Shown piece after piece: positions 55,841-64,000 of a DNA stretch of 64,000 bases. The translations under genes were made by a program, and so were the position numbers. The stretch is taken from positions 1,896,001 to 1,960,000 of the forward strand of contig NZ_CP023865.1 of assembly GCF_003711105.1 (NCBI RefSeq), written 5' to 3'. The notes under the pieces are model-generated. The model saw only the letters and a list, made by a program, of their open reading frames with translations. It was not told the DNA's origin and did no database searches. The stretch comes from Actinoplanes teichomyceticus ATCC 31121. Its GTDB lineage: Bacteria; Actinomycetota; Actinomycetes; Mycobacteriales; Micromonosporaceae. How positions within the stretch are numbered: position 1 is the stretch's first letter; each line of letters begins with the position of its first letter.

Positions 55841-56848
55841 GTGAGCCAGCCCGTGCCGGCGCCGCCGGCGGAGGCGGCACGCTCCGAGGCCGTGCTCGCC
55901 CGCCTGCAGCTGCTGGTCACCCGGAAACTGGACGGCCTGCTGCAGGGCGACTACGTCGGCCTGCTGCCCGGCCCGGGCACCGAGGCCGGCGAGTCCCGGG
56001 AGTACCGCCCCGGCGACGACGTGCGCCGGATGGACTGGCCGGTCACCGCGCGCACCACGCTGCCGCACGTGCGGCGCACGGTGGCCGACCGCGAGCTGGA
56101 GACGTGGCTGGCCGTGGACCTGTCGGCCAGCCTCGACTTCGGCACGGCCAGGTGGCTCAAGCGCGACCTGGTGATCGCCGCGGCCACCGCGGTCACCCAC
56201 CTCACCGCCCGCGGCGGCAACCGGATCGGCGCGGTGGTCGGCACCGGCTCCGGCGTACCGGAAAGCGCGCAAGCCCCGGGCCGGTGGCGCCGCAAGGCGG
56301 CGACGGCGGCCGTGGCGGACGCGGCCGGCCCGTCGGTGGTGCGGATGCCGGCGCGGCCGGGCCGCAAGGAGGCGCAGGGCCTGCTGCGGGCCATCGCGCG
56401 CACCGCGATCCGGCCCGGGCGCACCGACCTGGGCGCCCTGATCGACATGCTGAACCGGCCGCCGCGGCGGCGCGGTGTGGCCGTGGTGATCTCCGACTTC
56501 CTGGCTCCGGTGGAGAGCTGGGCGCGGCCGGTGCGCAAACTCGCGGTGCGCCACGACGTGCTGGCCGTCGAGGTGCTCGACCCGCGTGAGCTGGAGCTGC
56601 CCGACGTGGGGGTGCTGACCCTGGCCGACCCGGAGTCCGGCGAGCTGCACGAGGTGCAGACCGCCGACCCGCGGCTGCGGCAGCGCTACGCGGCCGCGGC
56701 GAGCGAGCAGCGCGCCGCGATCGCCCGGGCGTTGCGCGCGGCCGGCGCGTCCCACCTACGGCTGCGCACCGACACCGACTGGCTGCTGGACATGGTCCGC
56801 TTCGTGGCCGCCCAACGACACGCACGCACCCGGGGGACCACTCGATGA
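55841..56848 (+). CDS. DUF58 domain protein
   Basis: 335 residues. The DUF58 core is EYRPGDDVRRMDWPVTART...TVADRELETWLAVDLSASLDFG, which resembles a VWA fold. Partner of MoxR in most bacteria, thought to act in envelope or stress functions. GTG at 55841, GGAGG about 12 bases upstream. The stop overlaps the ATG of the VWA gene (ATGA). Confidence 0.93.
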   Translation: MSQPVPAPPAEAARSEAVLARLQLLVTRKLDGLLQGDYVGLLPGPGTEAGESREYRPGDDVRRMDWPVTARTTLPHVRRTVADRELETWLAVDLSASLDFGTARWLKRDLVIAAATAVTHLTARGGNRIGAVVGTGSGVPESAQAPGRWRRKAATAAVADAAGPSVVRMPARPGRKEAQGLLRAIARTAIRPGRTDLGALIDMLNRPPRRRGVAVVISDFLAPVESWARPVRKLAVRHDVLAVEVLDPRELELPDVGVLTLADPESGELHEVQTADPRLRQRYAAAASEQRAAIARALRAAGASHLRLRTDTDWLLDMVRFVAAQRHARTRGTTR

Positions 56849-57795
56849 TCCGTTTCCTGGCTCCGTGGTGGCTGCTCACGCTGCTGCCCGTCCTCGCCGT
56901 CGCCGGCGCCTACGTGTGGCGGCAGCTGCACCGGCGGTCGTACGCGATGCGGTTCACCAACGTCGACCTGCTGCGCACCCTGGCCCCCCGGGGCCTGGGC
57001 TGGCGGCGGCACGTGTCGGCGGCCGCGTTCCTGCTGATGATGGCGGCTCTGGCGTTCTCCACCGCGCGCCCCTCGGTCGACACCGAGCAGCCGCTGGAAC
57101 GCGCCACCGTGATGCTCGCCATCGACGTGTCGCTGTCGATGCAGGCCGACGACGTGGCGCCGACCCGGATCGAGGCGGCGCAGGAGGCGGCCAAGGCGTT
57201 CGTCGACGAGCTGCCGCCCACCTACAACCTGGGCCTGGTGTCGTTCGCCAAGGCGGCGAACGTACTCGTCGCGCCGACCAAGGACCGGGCCGAGGTGCTG
57301 GCCGGGATCGACGCTCTGTCGCTGGCCGAGGCGACCGCGACCGGTGAGGCGGTGTTCACCTCGCTGGACGCGATCCGTTCGGTGCCGGCCGACGGCGCGG
57401 ACGGCGCGCCACCGGCCCGGATCGTGCTGCTCTCGGACGGGTACCGGACGTCCGGCCGGTCGATCGAGGACGCGGCCACCGCGGCGGCCGGGGCCAACGT
57501 GCCGGTCAGCACCATCGCCTTCGGCACCGACACCGGCGTGGTGGACATCCGCGGCCAGCTGCAGCGGGTGCCGGTGGACCGGCTGTCGCTGCAGGAGCTG
57601 GCCGAGCGGACGAAGGGCTACTTCTACGAGGCGGCCTCGGTCAGCGAGCTGAAGAAGGTCTACGAGGACATGGGCAGCTCGATCGGGCACCGGACGCAGC
57701 CGCGCGAGGTCACCCAGTGGTACGCGGCGACCGCGCTGCTGCTGGCCCTGATCGGCGCCGCGACGAGTCTGCTGTGGACCTCACGGCTGCCGTGA
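56845..57795 (+). CDS. VWA-domain membrane protein
   Basis: 316 residues: two N-terminal membrane helices (about 5-22 and 57-75), a periplasmic/extracytoplasmic VWA domain with the MIDAS motif DVSLSMQ and the second metal residues around TATGE and LSDGYRTSG, and a C-terminal helix (about 292-310). BatA-like partner of the MoxR-DUF58 pair; matches Rv1481 position. Overlaps DUF58 by four bases. Confidence 0.94.
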   Translation: MIRFLAPWWLLTLLPVLAVAGAYVWRQLHRRSYAMRFTNVDLLRTLAPRGLGWRRHVSAAAFLLMMAALAFSTARPSVDTEQPLERATVMLAIDVSLSMQADDVAPTRIEAAQEAAKAFVDELPPTYNLGLVSFAKAANVLVAPTKDRAEVLAGIDALSLAEATATGEAVFTSLDAIRSVPADGADGAPPARIVLLSDGYRTSGRSIEDAATAAAGANVPVSTIAFGTDTGVVDIRGQLQRVPVDRLSLQELAERTKGYFYEAASVSELKKVYEDMGSSIGHRTQPREVTQWYAATALLLALIGAATSLLWTSRLP

Positions 57796-57803
57796 CCGGC
57801 AGG

Positions 57804-57893
57804 TCAGGGAGTGTTGTGCGAGGCCAGGACGAACAGCAGGACGACCCACGCGGACAGGACGGTGAAGCCGAGGGGCGCGATGAGGTTCTTCAT
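57804..57893 (-). CDS. Unrecognised 29-residue hydrophobic membrane peptide
   Basis: ATG, 28 further codons and TGA. The peptide starts MKNLIAPLGF, has a hydrophobic core TVLSAWVVLLFVLAS and ends HNTP: a positively charged N-terminus then one membrane helix. GGAAGGTGG lies about 8 bases upstream of the ATG. It is convergent with the VWA gene and separated from its 3' end by 8 bases. It matches no family I know; type I toxin-like or a small membrane-protein regulator are possibilities. Confidence 0.6.
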   Translation of the reverse strand: MKNLIAPLGFTVLSAWVVLLFVLASHNTP

Positions 57894-58225
57894 GGTGGAG
57901 CCACCTTCCGCATCGTGACTGAGCGAATCTGCGAAATGCGCAGGTCACGTCGCGGCCATGCCCGGACCCGGTGTCGCGGCGCACACGACACGGCCGGTCG
58001 ACGTCCTGCGGGCAGGCAGGATCGGACCGGTGGGCGCGGGTGGGAGATCTGGTCAGCGGTCAGAAACGCTGACGAGCGTCCCGGCCACGACTAGGAGGAT
58101 CGCTATCTCGCACAGCGATCACCTCCGCGAAGTCGATGGGGCCGGGAACCGTGCAGGAGCGTACCTCTTAAGTATCGCTTAAGAAACTCAGGACACCCAC
58201 AGGTGGCGCGGAACACCTGGACGTG
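57894..58225. other. Upstream region of the small peptide, with inverted repeats
   Basis: 332 bases between the 29-residue peptide and the response-regulator stop. Seen: GGAGGATCGCT...AGCGATCACCTCC inverted repeat (58094-58126) that on the minus strand includes a Shine-Dalgarno-like GGAGGT and a 17-codon frame MRDSDPPSRGRDARQRF (58060-58113), and a TCTTAAG/CTTAAGA operator-like site. No other gene. Confidence 0.55.
58166..58184. promoter_or_regulatory. TCTTAAG inverted repeat
   Basis: TCTTAAG-TATCG-CTTAAGA, a perfect 7-bp inverted repeat, strikingly AT-rich for this genome. By orientation it most likely controls the minus-strand small peptide gene about 270 bases away. Confidence 0.55.
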
Positions 58226-58876
58226 TCACTCGCCGGCCGCGACCAGCCCGGTCTCGTAGGCGAACACCACCGCCTGCGCCCGGTCGCGCAGCGCCAGCTT
58301 GGTCAGCACCCGCCCGACGTGCGTCTTCACCGTCTGCTCGGCGACCACCAGATCGGCGGCGATCTCCTGATTGGACCGTCCCCGCGCGATCAACCGCAGC
58401 ACCTCGGTCTCGCGCGGGGTGAGCGCGGTCAGCGCCACCGGGCGGGGCCGGTCGCGCTGCGGACGGGCGGCGAACTCGGCGATCAGCCGGCGCGTCACCG
58501 ACGGGGCGAGCAGCGCCTCGCCGGCCGCCACCACGCGGACCGCCTGCACCAGGTCGGCGGCCGGGGCGTCCTTGAGCAGGAAGCCGCTGGCCCCGGCGCG
58601 CAGCGCCTCGTAGACGTAGTCGTCCAGGTCGAAGGTGGTCAGGATGAGCACCTTGGGACCGCCGGCCAGCCGGCGGGTGGCCTCCAGCCCGTCCATCACC
58701 GGCATCCGCACGTCCATCAGCACGACGTCCGGATCGAGCCGGCGGGCCGCGGCGACGGCGGCCGCGCCGTCCGCCGCGTCGCCGACCACCAGCAGGTCGG
58801 GCTGCGCGGCCAGCAGGGCGCCGAATCCCTGCCGGACCATCGCCTGGTCGTCCGCGATCAACACCCTGATCATCAC
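58226..58876 (-). CDS. NarL/LuxR-family response regulator
   Basis: 216 residues. Receiver domain with phospho-acceptor Asp in VVLMDVRMPVMDGLEATRR (acidic pocket IADDQ, lysine in LLKDAPA) and a C-terminal LuxR HTH (LTPRETEVLRLIARGRSNQEIAADLVVAEQTVKTHVGRVLTKL). The GTG overlaps the stop of the sensor kinase gene (GTGA), so it is the partner of that kinase. Target genes unknown. Confidence 0.95.
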   Translation of the reverse strand: MMIRVLIADDQAMVRQGFGALLAAQPDLLVVGDAADGAAAVAAARRLDPDVVLMDVRMPVMDGLEATRRLAGGPKVLILTTFDLDDYVYEALRAGASGFLLKDAPAADLVQAVRVVAAGEALLAPSVTRRLIAEFAARPQRDRPRPVALTALTPRETEVLRLIARGRSNQEIAADLVVAEQTVKTHVGRVLTKLALRDRAQAVVFAYETGLVAAGE

Positions 58877-60093
58877 GCCTCCGGCTGTCGCGGGATCCGG
58901 GCCAGCACCTGGTAGCCGCCGGCGCCGTCCGGTCCCGCGGTCAGCTCGCCGCCGAGCAGGGCCACCCTCTCACGCATCCCGATCAAGCCGTGCCCCGGCC
59001 TGCGGCCCGGCTCCGGCGTGCCGGTCAGCGCGTTGTGCACGCACAGTTCCAGGCGGTCGCCGTCGGCGCGGGCGACCAGCCGCACCGGGCCGCCGGGCGC
59101 GTGCCGGGCCGCGTTGGCCAGGGCCTCCTGCGCGATCCGGTACGCCGCCAGCCCGGCCGCCTCGCCGATGCCGTCGAGTTCCGGCAGCTGCCCGGTGACC
59201 GGCAGCCCGGCCCGGCGCGCCGTGCTCACCAGCTCGGCGATCTGCGGGTAGCCCGGCTGCGGCTCGCGCTCGGCCGCCTGGCTCTCCGAGCGCAGCACGC
59301 CGAGCAGCCGGCGCATGTCGGCCAGCGCCTCCCGGGCGGCGCCGGCGATCGCGGACAGCTCCTGTCCGGTCCGCTCGTCCAGCCCGGCCAGGCGGTACGG
59401 CGCGGTCTCCGCCTGCACCGCGATCATCGACATGTGGTGCGCCACCACGTCGTGCATCTCCCGGGCGATCCGGGTGCGTTCCTCCAGCACCGCCCGGCGG
59501 GAGCGCTCCAGCTCGTTCAACTCGTTGAGCTCGGTCTGTGCGGCGAGCAACTCCCGGGTGCGGCGGCGGCGCGTCAGGATGTTGCCGAGCGCCGCGACCG
59601 CGATCACCAGGACGGCCGCGCCCCAGGAGTTCTCCGGCCGGGCGAAGAGGAACAGCGGGACCAGGCCGAGGCCGGTGGCCCAGAGCGTGACCGGGGACTC
59701 CTGGGTCGCGGCGAGCCGGCCCAGGACGACCAGGGTGCCCAGGATCTGCGCGGTGTTCCACGGCCAGGGCTCCCGCGGGCTGTGGAACAGCACCCCGATG
59801 AACAGCATCGGGTACGCCATCCGCCAGGCCAGCACCGGACGGCGCGCGGCGACGAGCACCGGCAGGACCGAGCCGGCCGCGATGAGGACGGCCAGGGCCG
59901 GGACCACTCCGCGCTCGTCCATCAGGTACGCCCCGGTGGCCATCCCGATCGCGACGAGCCCGAAGAACAGCAGCGGCACGGCATAGACCGGCAGCCGGCG
60001 CCGCAGTCGTGGCCTGGGTGTCTCCCTTTTGAACGTTAGGTAAGTCAACGGCCCCATCACCGTATTGACCGCCCCGGGGCCGATAGTCTCCAT
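58873..60093 (-). CDS. NarL-type sensor histidine kinase
   Basis: 406 residues. Four to five N-terminal membrane helices (about 45-170) without a clear extracytoplasmic sensor domain, then a HisKA_3 dimerisation domain with the phospho-histidine in TRIAREMHDVVAHHMSMIAVQAET and a HATPase with NAARHAPGGPV and GHGLIGMRER. ATG at 60093 is preferred: TAGCCT ends 7 bases upstream with ACGACA 17 bases before it (leaderless). In-frame starts at 60060 and 60057 are alternatives. Confidence 0.88.
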   Translation of the reverse strand: METIGPGAVNTVMGPLTYLTFKRETPRPRLRRRLPVYAVPLLFFGLVAIGMATGAYLMDERGVVPALAVLIAAGSVLPVLVAARRPVLAWRMAYPMLFIGVLFHSPREPWPWNTAQILGTLVVLGRLAATQESPVTLWATGLGLVPLFLFARPENSWGAAVLVIAVAALGNILTRRRRTRELLAAQTELNELNELERSRRAVLEERTRIAREMHDVVAHHMSMIAVQAETAPYRLAGLDERTGQELSAIAGAAREALADMRRLLGVLRSESQAAEREPQPGYPQIAELVSTARRAGLPVTGQLPELDGIGEAAGLAAYRIAQEALANAARHAPGGPVRLVARADGDRLELCVHNALTGTPEPGRRPGHGLIGMRERVALLGGELTAGPDGAGGYQVLARIPRQPEA

Positions 60094-60143
60094 TCCCAGC
60101 AGGCTAACGAGGAGCGGCAGCCCTGTCGTGACCCTGCGGTACC

Positions 60144-60159
60144 TCATACCGGGGTATGA
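60144..60159. promoter_or_regulatory. Palindrome upstream of fabG-inhA
   Basis: TCATACC-GG-GGTATGA, perfect 7-bp arms, 25 bases before the fabG start and between fabG and the divergent kinase gene. Position suits an operator for the FAS-II genes or a core promoter element. Confidence 0.55.
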
Positions 60160-60888
<729 letters not shown>

Positions 60889-60936
60889 TCCGCCCCGGCC
60901 TGCACATCGAGTTGTCGAGAATTCCTTCAGGAGAGA

Positions 60937-61707
60937 ATGTTGTCTGGACTGCTGGCCGGAAAACGGCTGCTGGTCACCGGTGTGATCACCGACGCCTCGA
61001 TCGCCTTCTCGGTGGCGAAGCTGGCCCAGGAGAACGGCGCTCAGGTCGTGCTCACCGGCTTCGGCCGGCTGTCGCTGGTGGAGCGGATCGCCAAGCGGCT
61101 GCCGGAGGCCGCCCCGGTCATCGAGCTGGACGTGACGAATCAGGAACACCTGGACGCCCTGGCCGACCGGGTGCGTGAGCACGTCGACGGGCTGGACGGT
61201 GTGGTCCACTCGATCGGCTTCGCCCCGCAGAGCTGCCTCGGCGGCGGGTTCCTGGACGCGCCGTGGGCGGACGTCGCGACGGCGCTGCAGGTGTCGACGT
61301 ATTCCTACAAGTCGCTCGCGACGGCGGCGCTGCCGCTGATGGGCGCCGGCGGGTCGGTCGTCGGGCTCACCTTCGACGCGACCAAGGCGTGGCCGGTCTA
61401 CGACTGGATGGGCGTGGCCAAGGCCGGGCTGGAGTCGGCCAACCGCTACCTCGCGCTGCACCTGGGCAAGCGCGGCATCCGCAGCAACCTGGTCTCGGCC
61501 GGGCCGCTGCGCACCATGGCCGCCAAGTCGATCCCGGGCTTCCAGCAGTTCGAGGACGCCTGGTCGGAGCGCGCGCCGCTGGGCTGGGACCTCAACGACC
61601 AGGAGCCGGCCGCCCGCGCGGTCTGCGCCCTGCTGTCCGACTGGTTCCCGGCCACGACCGGCGAGATGGTGCACGTGGACGGCGGCTACCACGCGCTGGG
61701 AGCCTGA
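60937..61707 (+). CDS. inhA: Enoyl-ACP reductase, InhA type
   Basis: NADH-dependent enoyl-ACP reductase. 256 residues, divergent SDR: GKRLLVTGVITDASIAFSVA binds NADH, HSIGFAP carries the serine matching InhA S94 region, and the catalytic YxMxxxK is Y155, M158, K162 in AWPVYDWMGVAKAGLESANR. The SNLVSAGPLRTMAAKSIPGF substrate-loop follows. InhA-like rather than E. coli FabI-like. AGGAG lies 5-6 bases before the ATG. 48 bases after fabG. Confidence 0.95.
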   Translation: MLSGLLAGKRLLVTGVITDASIAFSVAKLAQENGAQVVLTGFGRLSLVERIAKRLPEAAPVIELDVTNQEHLDALADRVREHVDGLDGVVHSIGFAPQSCLGGGFLDAPWADVATALQVSTYSYKSLATAALPLMGAGGSVVGLTFDATKAWPVYDWMGVAKAGLESANRYLALHLGKRGIRSNLVSAGPLRTMAAKSIPGFQQFEDAWSERAPLGWDLNDQEPAARAVCALLSDWFPATTGEMVHVDGGYHALGA

Positions 61708-61812
61708 CCGCTCCCGCACGCCGGGTCCGGCCGGGGGCCGGGCCGCGTGACGCCGCCGACACGTCGCCGGTTACCGGAGGCCGGGGAACACCCCCGGTGG
61801 CAGGATGGGCGC

Positions 61813-62859
61813 GTGGTTTACGACGCCTTCGTCCTGCTCTCCTTCGGCGGGCCAGAGAAGCCTGATGACGTGATGCCGTTCCTGCGCAACGTGGTGCGCG
61901 GGCGCGGCGTGCCGGACGAGCGCCTCGCCGAGGTGTACGAGCACTACATGCACTTCGGCGGGGTCTCCCCGATCAACCAGCAGTGCCGCGATCTGCTGGC
62001 CGCGGTGGAGTCCGACTTCGCCGCGCACGGCATCGGGTTGCCGGCGTACTGGGGCAACCGCAACTGGCACCCGATGCTGGCCGACACCGTGGCGCGGATG
62101 CGCGACGACGGTGTCGAGCACGCGCTCGGCTTCGCCACCAGCGCGTACGGCGGCTACTCCTCCTGCCGGCAGTACTGGGAGGACATCGCCGCCGCGCGCC
62201 AGCACGTCGGCCCCCGGGCGCCGCGGATCAGCAAGCTGCGGCAGTTCCACGACCACCCGGGCTTCGTGGAGCCGCACGCCGACGCGGTGCGTACCGCGCT
62301 GGCCACCCTGGACCCGGCCCGCCGGGGCACCACCCGGCTGGTCTTCACCGCGCACTCCATCCCGCTGAGCATGGCCCGCACCGCGGGCCCGACCGGCGGC
62401 CGCTACACCGCCCAGCTGGAGGAGACCGCCCGGCTGGTCCGGGCCGCCGCGGCGGCCGACGACCTGGGGTACGACCTGGTCTGGCAGAGCCGCTCCGGCC
62501 CGCCGCAGATCCCGTGGCTGGAGCCGGACATCAACGACCACCTGGAGGTGCTCGCCGAGAAGGGGGTCACCGACGTGGTGCTCAGTCCGATCGGTTTCGT
62601 CTCCGACCACCTCGAGGTGATCTGGGACCTGGACAACGAGGCCAGGGACACCGCCGCCCGGCTCGGTCTCGGGTTCGCCCGGGCCGCCACGCCCGGCGTC
62701 CACCCGCGCTTCGTCGCCATGGTGCGCGAGCTCGTCGAGGAGCGGCTGGGTGATCAACCGCACACCGGGCTGGGTACGCTCCCGACCTGGGACGTCTGCC
62801 CGACGGACTGCTGCACCCCTCCGCCCCGCCCCGCGACGCGACCTGGAGCCGCGCAATGA
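61813..62859 (+). CDS. hemH: Ferrochelatase (coproporphyrin III type)
   Basis: Inserts iron into the porphyrin in heme synthesis. 348 residues. The catalytic histidine is in FTAHSIPLSM, with the substrate-loop LSFGGPEKPDDV at the N-terminus. C-terminal VCPTDCC and an upstream cysteine in YSSCRQYWED are the ligands of the [2Fe-2S] cluster found in actinobacterial enzymes. GTG at 61813 is preferred; CAGGAT ends 6 bases upstream (leaderless), and an in-frame ATG at 61747 would add an atypical basic tail. The stop overlaps the next gene. Confidence 0.95.
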   Translation: MVYDAFVLLSFGGPEKPDDVMPFLRNVVRGRGVPDERLAEVYEHYMHFGGVSPINQQCRDLLAAVESDFAAHGIGLPAYWGNRNWHPMLADTVARMRDDGVEHALGFATSAYGGYSSCRQYWEDIAAARQHVGPRAPRISKLRQFHDHPGFVEPHADAVRTALATLDPARRGTTRLVFTAHSIPLSMARTAGPTGGRYTAQLEETARLVRAAAAADDLGYDLVWQSRSGPPQIPWLEPDINDHLEVLAEKGVTDVVLSPIGFVSDHLEVIWDLDNEARDTAARLGLGFARAATPGVHPRFVAMVRELVEERLGDQPHTGLGTLPTWDVCPTDCCTPPPRPATRPGAAQ

Positions 62860-63635
62860 AGGAACGCAAAGCGATCGAGAGCTGGCTCACCGACATGGAC
62901 GGCGTGCTCGTCCACGAGGGTGAGCCGGTGCCCGGCGCACCCGAGTTCGTCAACCGGATGAAGGCGTCCGGCAAGCCGTTCCTGATCCTCACCAACAACT
63001 CCATCTACACGCCGCGTGACCTGCAGGCCCGCCTGGCCCGGATGGGCTTCGAGGTGGACGAGCACTCGATCTGGACGGCCGCGCTGGCCACCGCGCAGTT
63101 CCTGGCCGACCAGCGTCCGGGCGGCACCGCGTACGTGATCGGTGAGGCCGGCCTGACCACCGCGATGCACGCGGCCGGCTACGTGCTGACCGAGTTCGAC
63201 CCGGACTACGTGGTGCTCGGCGAGACGCGCACCTACAGCTTCGAGGCGATCACCAAGGCGATCCGGCTGATCAACGGTGGCGCCCGGTTCATCTGCACCA
63301 ACCCGGACGCGACCGGACCCTCCAACGAGGGGCTGCTCCCGGCGGCCGGCTCGGTGGCCGCGATGATCTCCAAGGCGACCGGGGTGAAGCCGTACTTCGT
63401 CGGCAAGCCGAACCCGATGATGATGCGCTCGGCGTTGAACGCGATCGGCGCGCACAGCGAGACCACCGCGATGATCGGCGACCGGATGGACACCGACGTG
63501 CTGTGCGGGCTGGAGGCCGGACTGGAGACGATCCTGGTGCTGACCGGGATCAGCAGCCGGATGGAGAGCGAGACGTACCCGTACCGCCCGTCCCGCATCG
63601 TCAACTCGGTCGCCGACCTGATCGACGAGATCTGA
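62856..63635 (+). CDS. HAD-IIA (NagD-like) phosphatase
   Basis: 259 residues. Motif I LTDMDGVLVHEG with nucleophile Asp, motif II LTNNS, a C2 cap with GGARFICTNPDATGPSNEGLLP, lysine in FVGKPNPMM and motif IV IGDRMDTDV. Complete catalytic set. Substrates of this group are nucleotides, sugar phosphates or pyridoxal phosphate. ATG overlaps the hemH stop (ATGA), implying coupling. Confidence 0.94.
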   Translation: MKERKAIESWLTDMDGVLVHEGEPVPGAPEFVNRMKASGKPFLILTNNSIYTPRDLQARLARMGFEVDEHSIWTAALATAQFLADQRPGGTAYVIGEAGLTTAMHAAGYVLTEFDPDYVVLGETRTYSFEAITKAIRLINGGARFICTNPDATGPSNEGLLPAAGSVAAMISKATGVKPYFVGKPNPMMMRSALNAIGAHSETTAMIGDRMDTDVLCGLEAGLETILVLTGISSRMESETYPYRPSRIVNSVADLIDEI

Positions 63636-63667
63636 GCCGGGTCCGGAGCGAACCGCCGGCCGCCTGA

Positions 63668-64000
63668 TCACCGCACGCGCGATCGGGTGGCCGGTCGTCC
63701 CGGTCGCCACCCGGCCCCGACCAGCACGATCAGCGCTGCCGGCACCCCGGCCAGCGCCGCCAGCCGCGGGCCGCCGCCCCGGCGCCACCACAGCACCGGC
63801 AATCCGGCGTACCGGATCCGCAGCCGGCCCACGCCGGTCACCGCGCCCGCCGGGACCGGGGTGGCATCCGCCACCGCGTTCGCGTCGCCCTTGGTGATCA
63901 GCCGGCCGTCCGGCGCGACCCGGGCGACCCGGTGCAGCACCGCCCGCCCCGGCCGGTCCGGACTCCGGAACCGGATCACCGACCCGGCCCGGATCCGCTG
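63668..64000 (-). CDS. Signal peptidase I-like (S26) protein, N-terminus beyond window
   Basis: C-terminal 110 residues; the frame runs out of the window at 64000. It has IRFRSPDRPGRAVLHRVARVAPDGRLITKGDANAVADATPVPAGAVTGVGRLRIRY, the box D/E pattern of SipW/archaeal-type signal peptidases (HRV, TKGDAN...D), then a C-terminal hydrophobic segment. The catalytic serine would lie outside the window. It removes signal peptides at the outer face of the membrane, or is a relative with another role. Confidence 0.85.
   Translation of the reverse strand, partial: QRIRAGSVIRFRSPDRPGRAVLHRVARVAPDGRLITKGDANAVADATPVPAGAVTGVGRLRIRYAGLPVLWWRRGGGPRLAALAGVPAALIVLVGAGWRPGRPATRSRVR

Noticed and set aside
61747..61812. 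Upstream ATG start for hemH
   Set aside because: Would add 22 atypical basic residues; the GTG at 61813 has a -10-like CAGGAT at leaderless spacing and gives the conserved N-terminus.

Overview
The window is high-GC actinobacterial chromosome with strong codon bias, frequent GTG starts and many four-base ATGA/GTGA gene overlaps. Gene content and order (tpiA-secG, then pgl-opcA-zwf-tal-tkt, ctaB, ctaA, sufR-B-D-C-S-U-T, an ABC-F protein, a small HTH protein with an enoyl-CoA hydratase, an AcnR-like regulator and acnA, moxR-DUF58-VWA, fabG-inhA-hemH) follow, from memory, the Mycobacterium tuberculosis Rv1438-Rv1485 block. The extra genes and the very high GC fit a Micromonosporaceae genome such as Actinoplanes. 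That placement is an inference. I found no tRNA, rRNA, CRISPR array, insertion sequence or prophage; the window looks like vertically inherited core chromosome with small accessory insertions.

Layout. 1-9.2 kb: the end of glycolytic tpiA, secG, rbpA, two small accessory genes, then the pentose phosphate genes on the minus strand. 9.4-13.8 kb: heme O/A synthesis (ctaB, ctaA) flanking an ATP-grasp gene and a 1-kb repeat-rich stretch. 13.8-20.6 kb: a tightly overlapped SUF iron-sulfur operon ending in a strong hairpin. 20.6-27.9 kb: accessory enzymes and transport (DinB-like protein, alpha/beta hydrolase, ArsR-MFS pair, phosphatase, LysE exporter, VLRF1-type release factor, zinc metallopeptidase). 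28-33.5 kb: ABC-F ribosome protection factor with a possible leader, HTH/crotonase pair and an ABC exporter. 33.7-42 kb: Mug glycosylase, an atypical SDR, AcnR-like TetR, an odd HAD protein, RIO kinase and aconitase. 42-54.2 kb: cytoplasmic pullulanase-type enzyme, lipoprotein, aminopeptidase P, divergent Cu/Zn SOD, PfkB kinase, FlK-like thioesterase and two bacterial PH-domain proteins. 54.5-64 kb: MoxR-DUF58-VWA, a NarL-type two-component system, fabG-inhA, hemH, a NagD-like phosphatase and the end of a signal peptidase.

The genes link several functions. SUF supplies Fe-S clusters for aconitase and for the ferrochelatase C-terminal cluster; ctaA/ctaB/hemH make heme; zwf/opcA/pgl/tal/tkt supply NADPH and pentoses; fabG/inhA serve FAS-II.

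The most unusual signal is in the spaces between genes. At four unrelated genes (pgl, the DinB-like gene, the zinc metallopeptidase and a hypothetical gene near 38.9 kb) the last 10-40 bp of the coding sequence, including or abutting the stop codon, is repeated in tandem downstream as a locus-specific degenerate array. Further non-coding arrays lie at 11.9, 12.5, 25.1, 33.5, 35.2, 38.1 and 49.8 kb. Also notable are a candidate attenuating leader before the ABC-F gene, an unannotated 29-residue hydrophobic protein at 57.8 kb with an inverted-repeat-rich upstream region, several perfect palindromes at regulatory positions, and many start codons with a -10-like hexamer 6-7 bases upstream (leaderless mRNAs).
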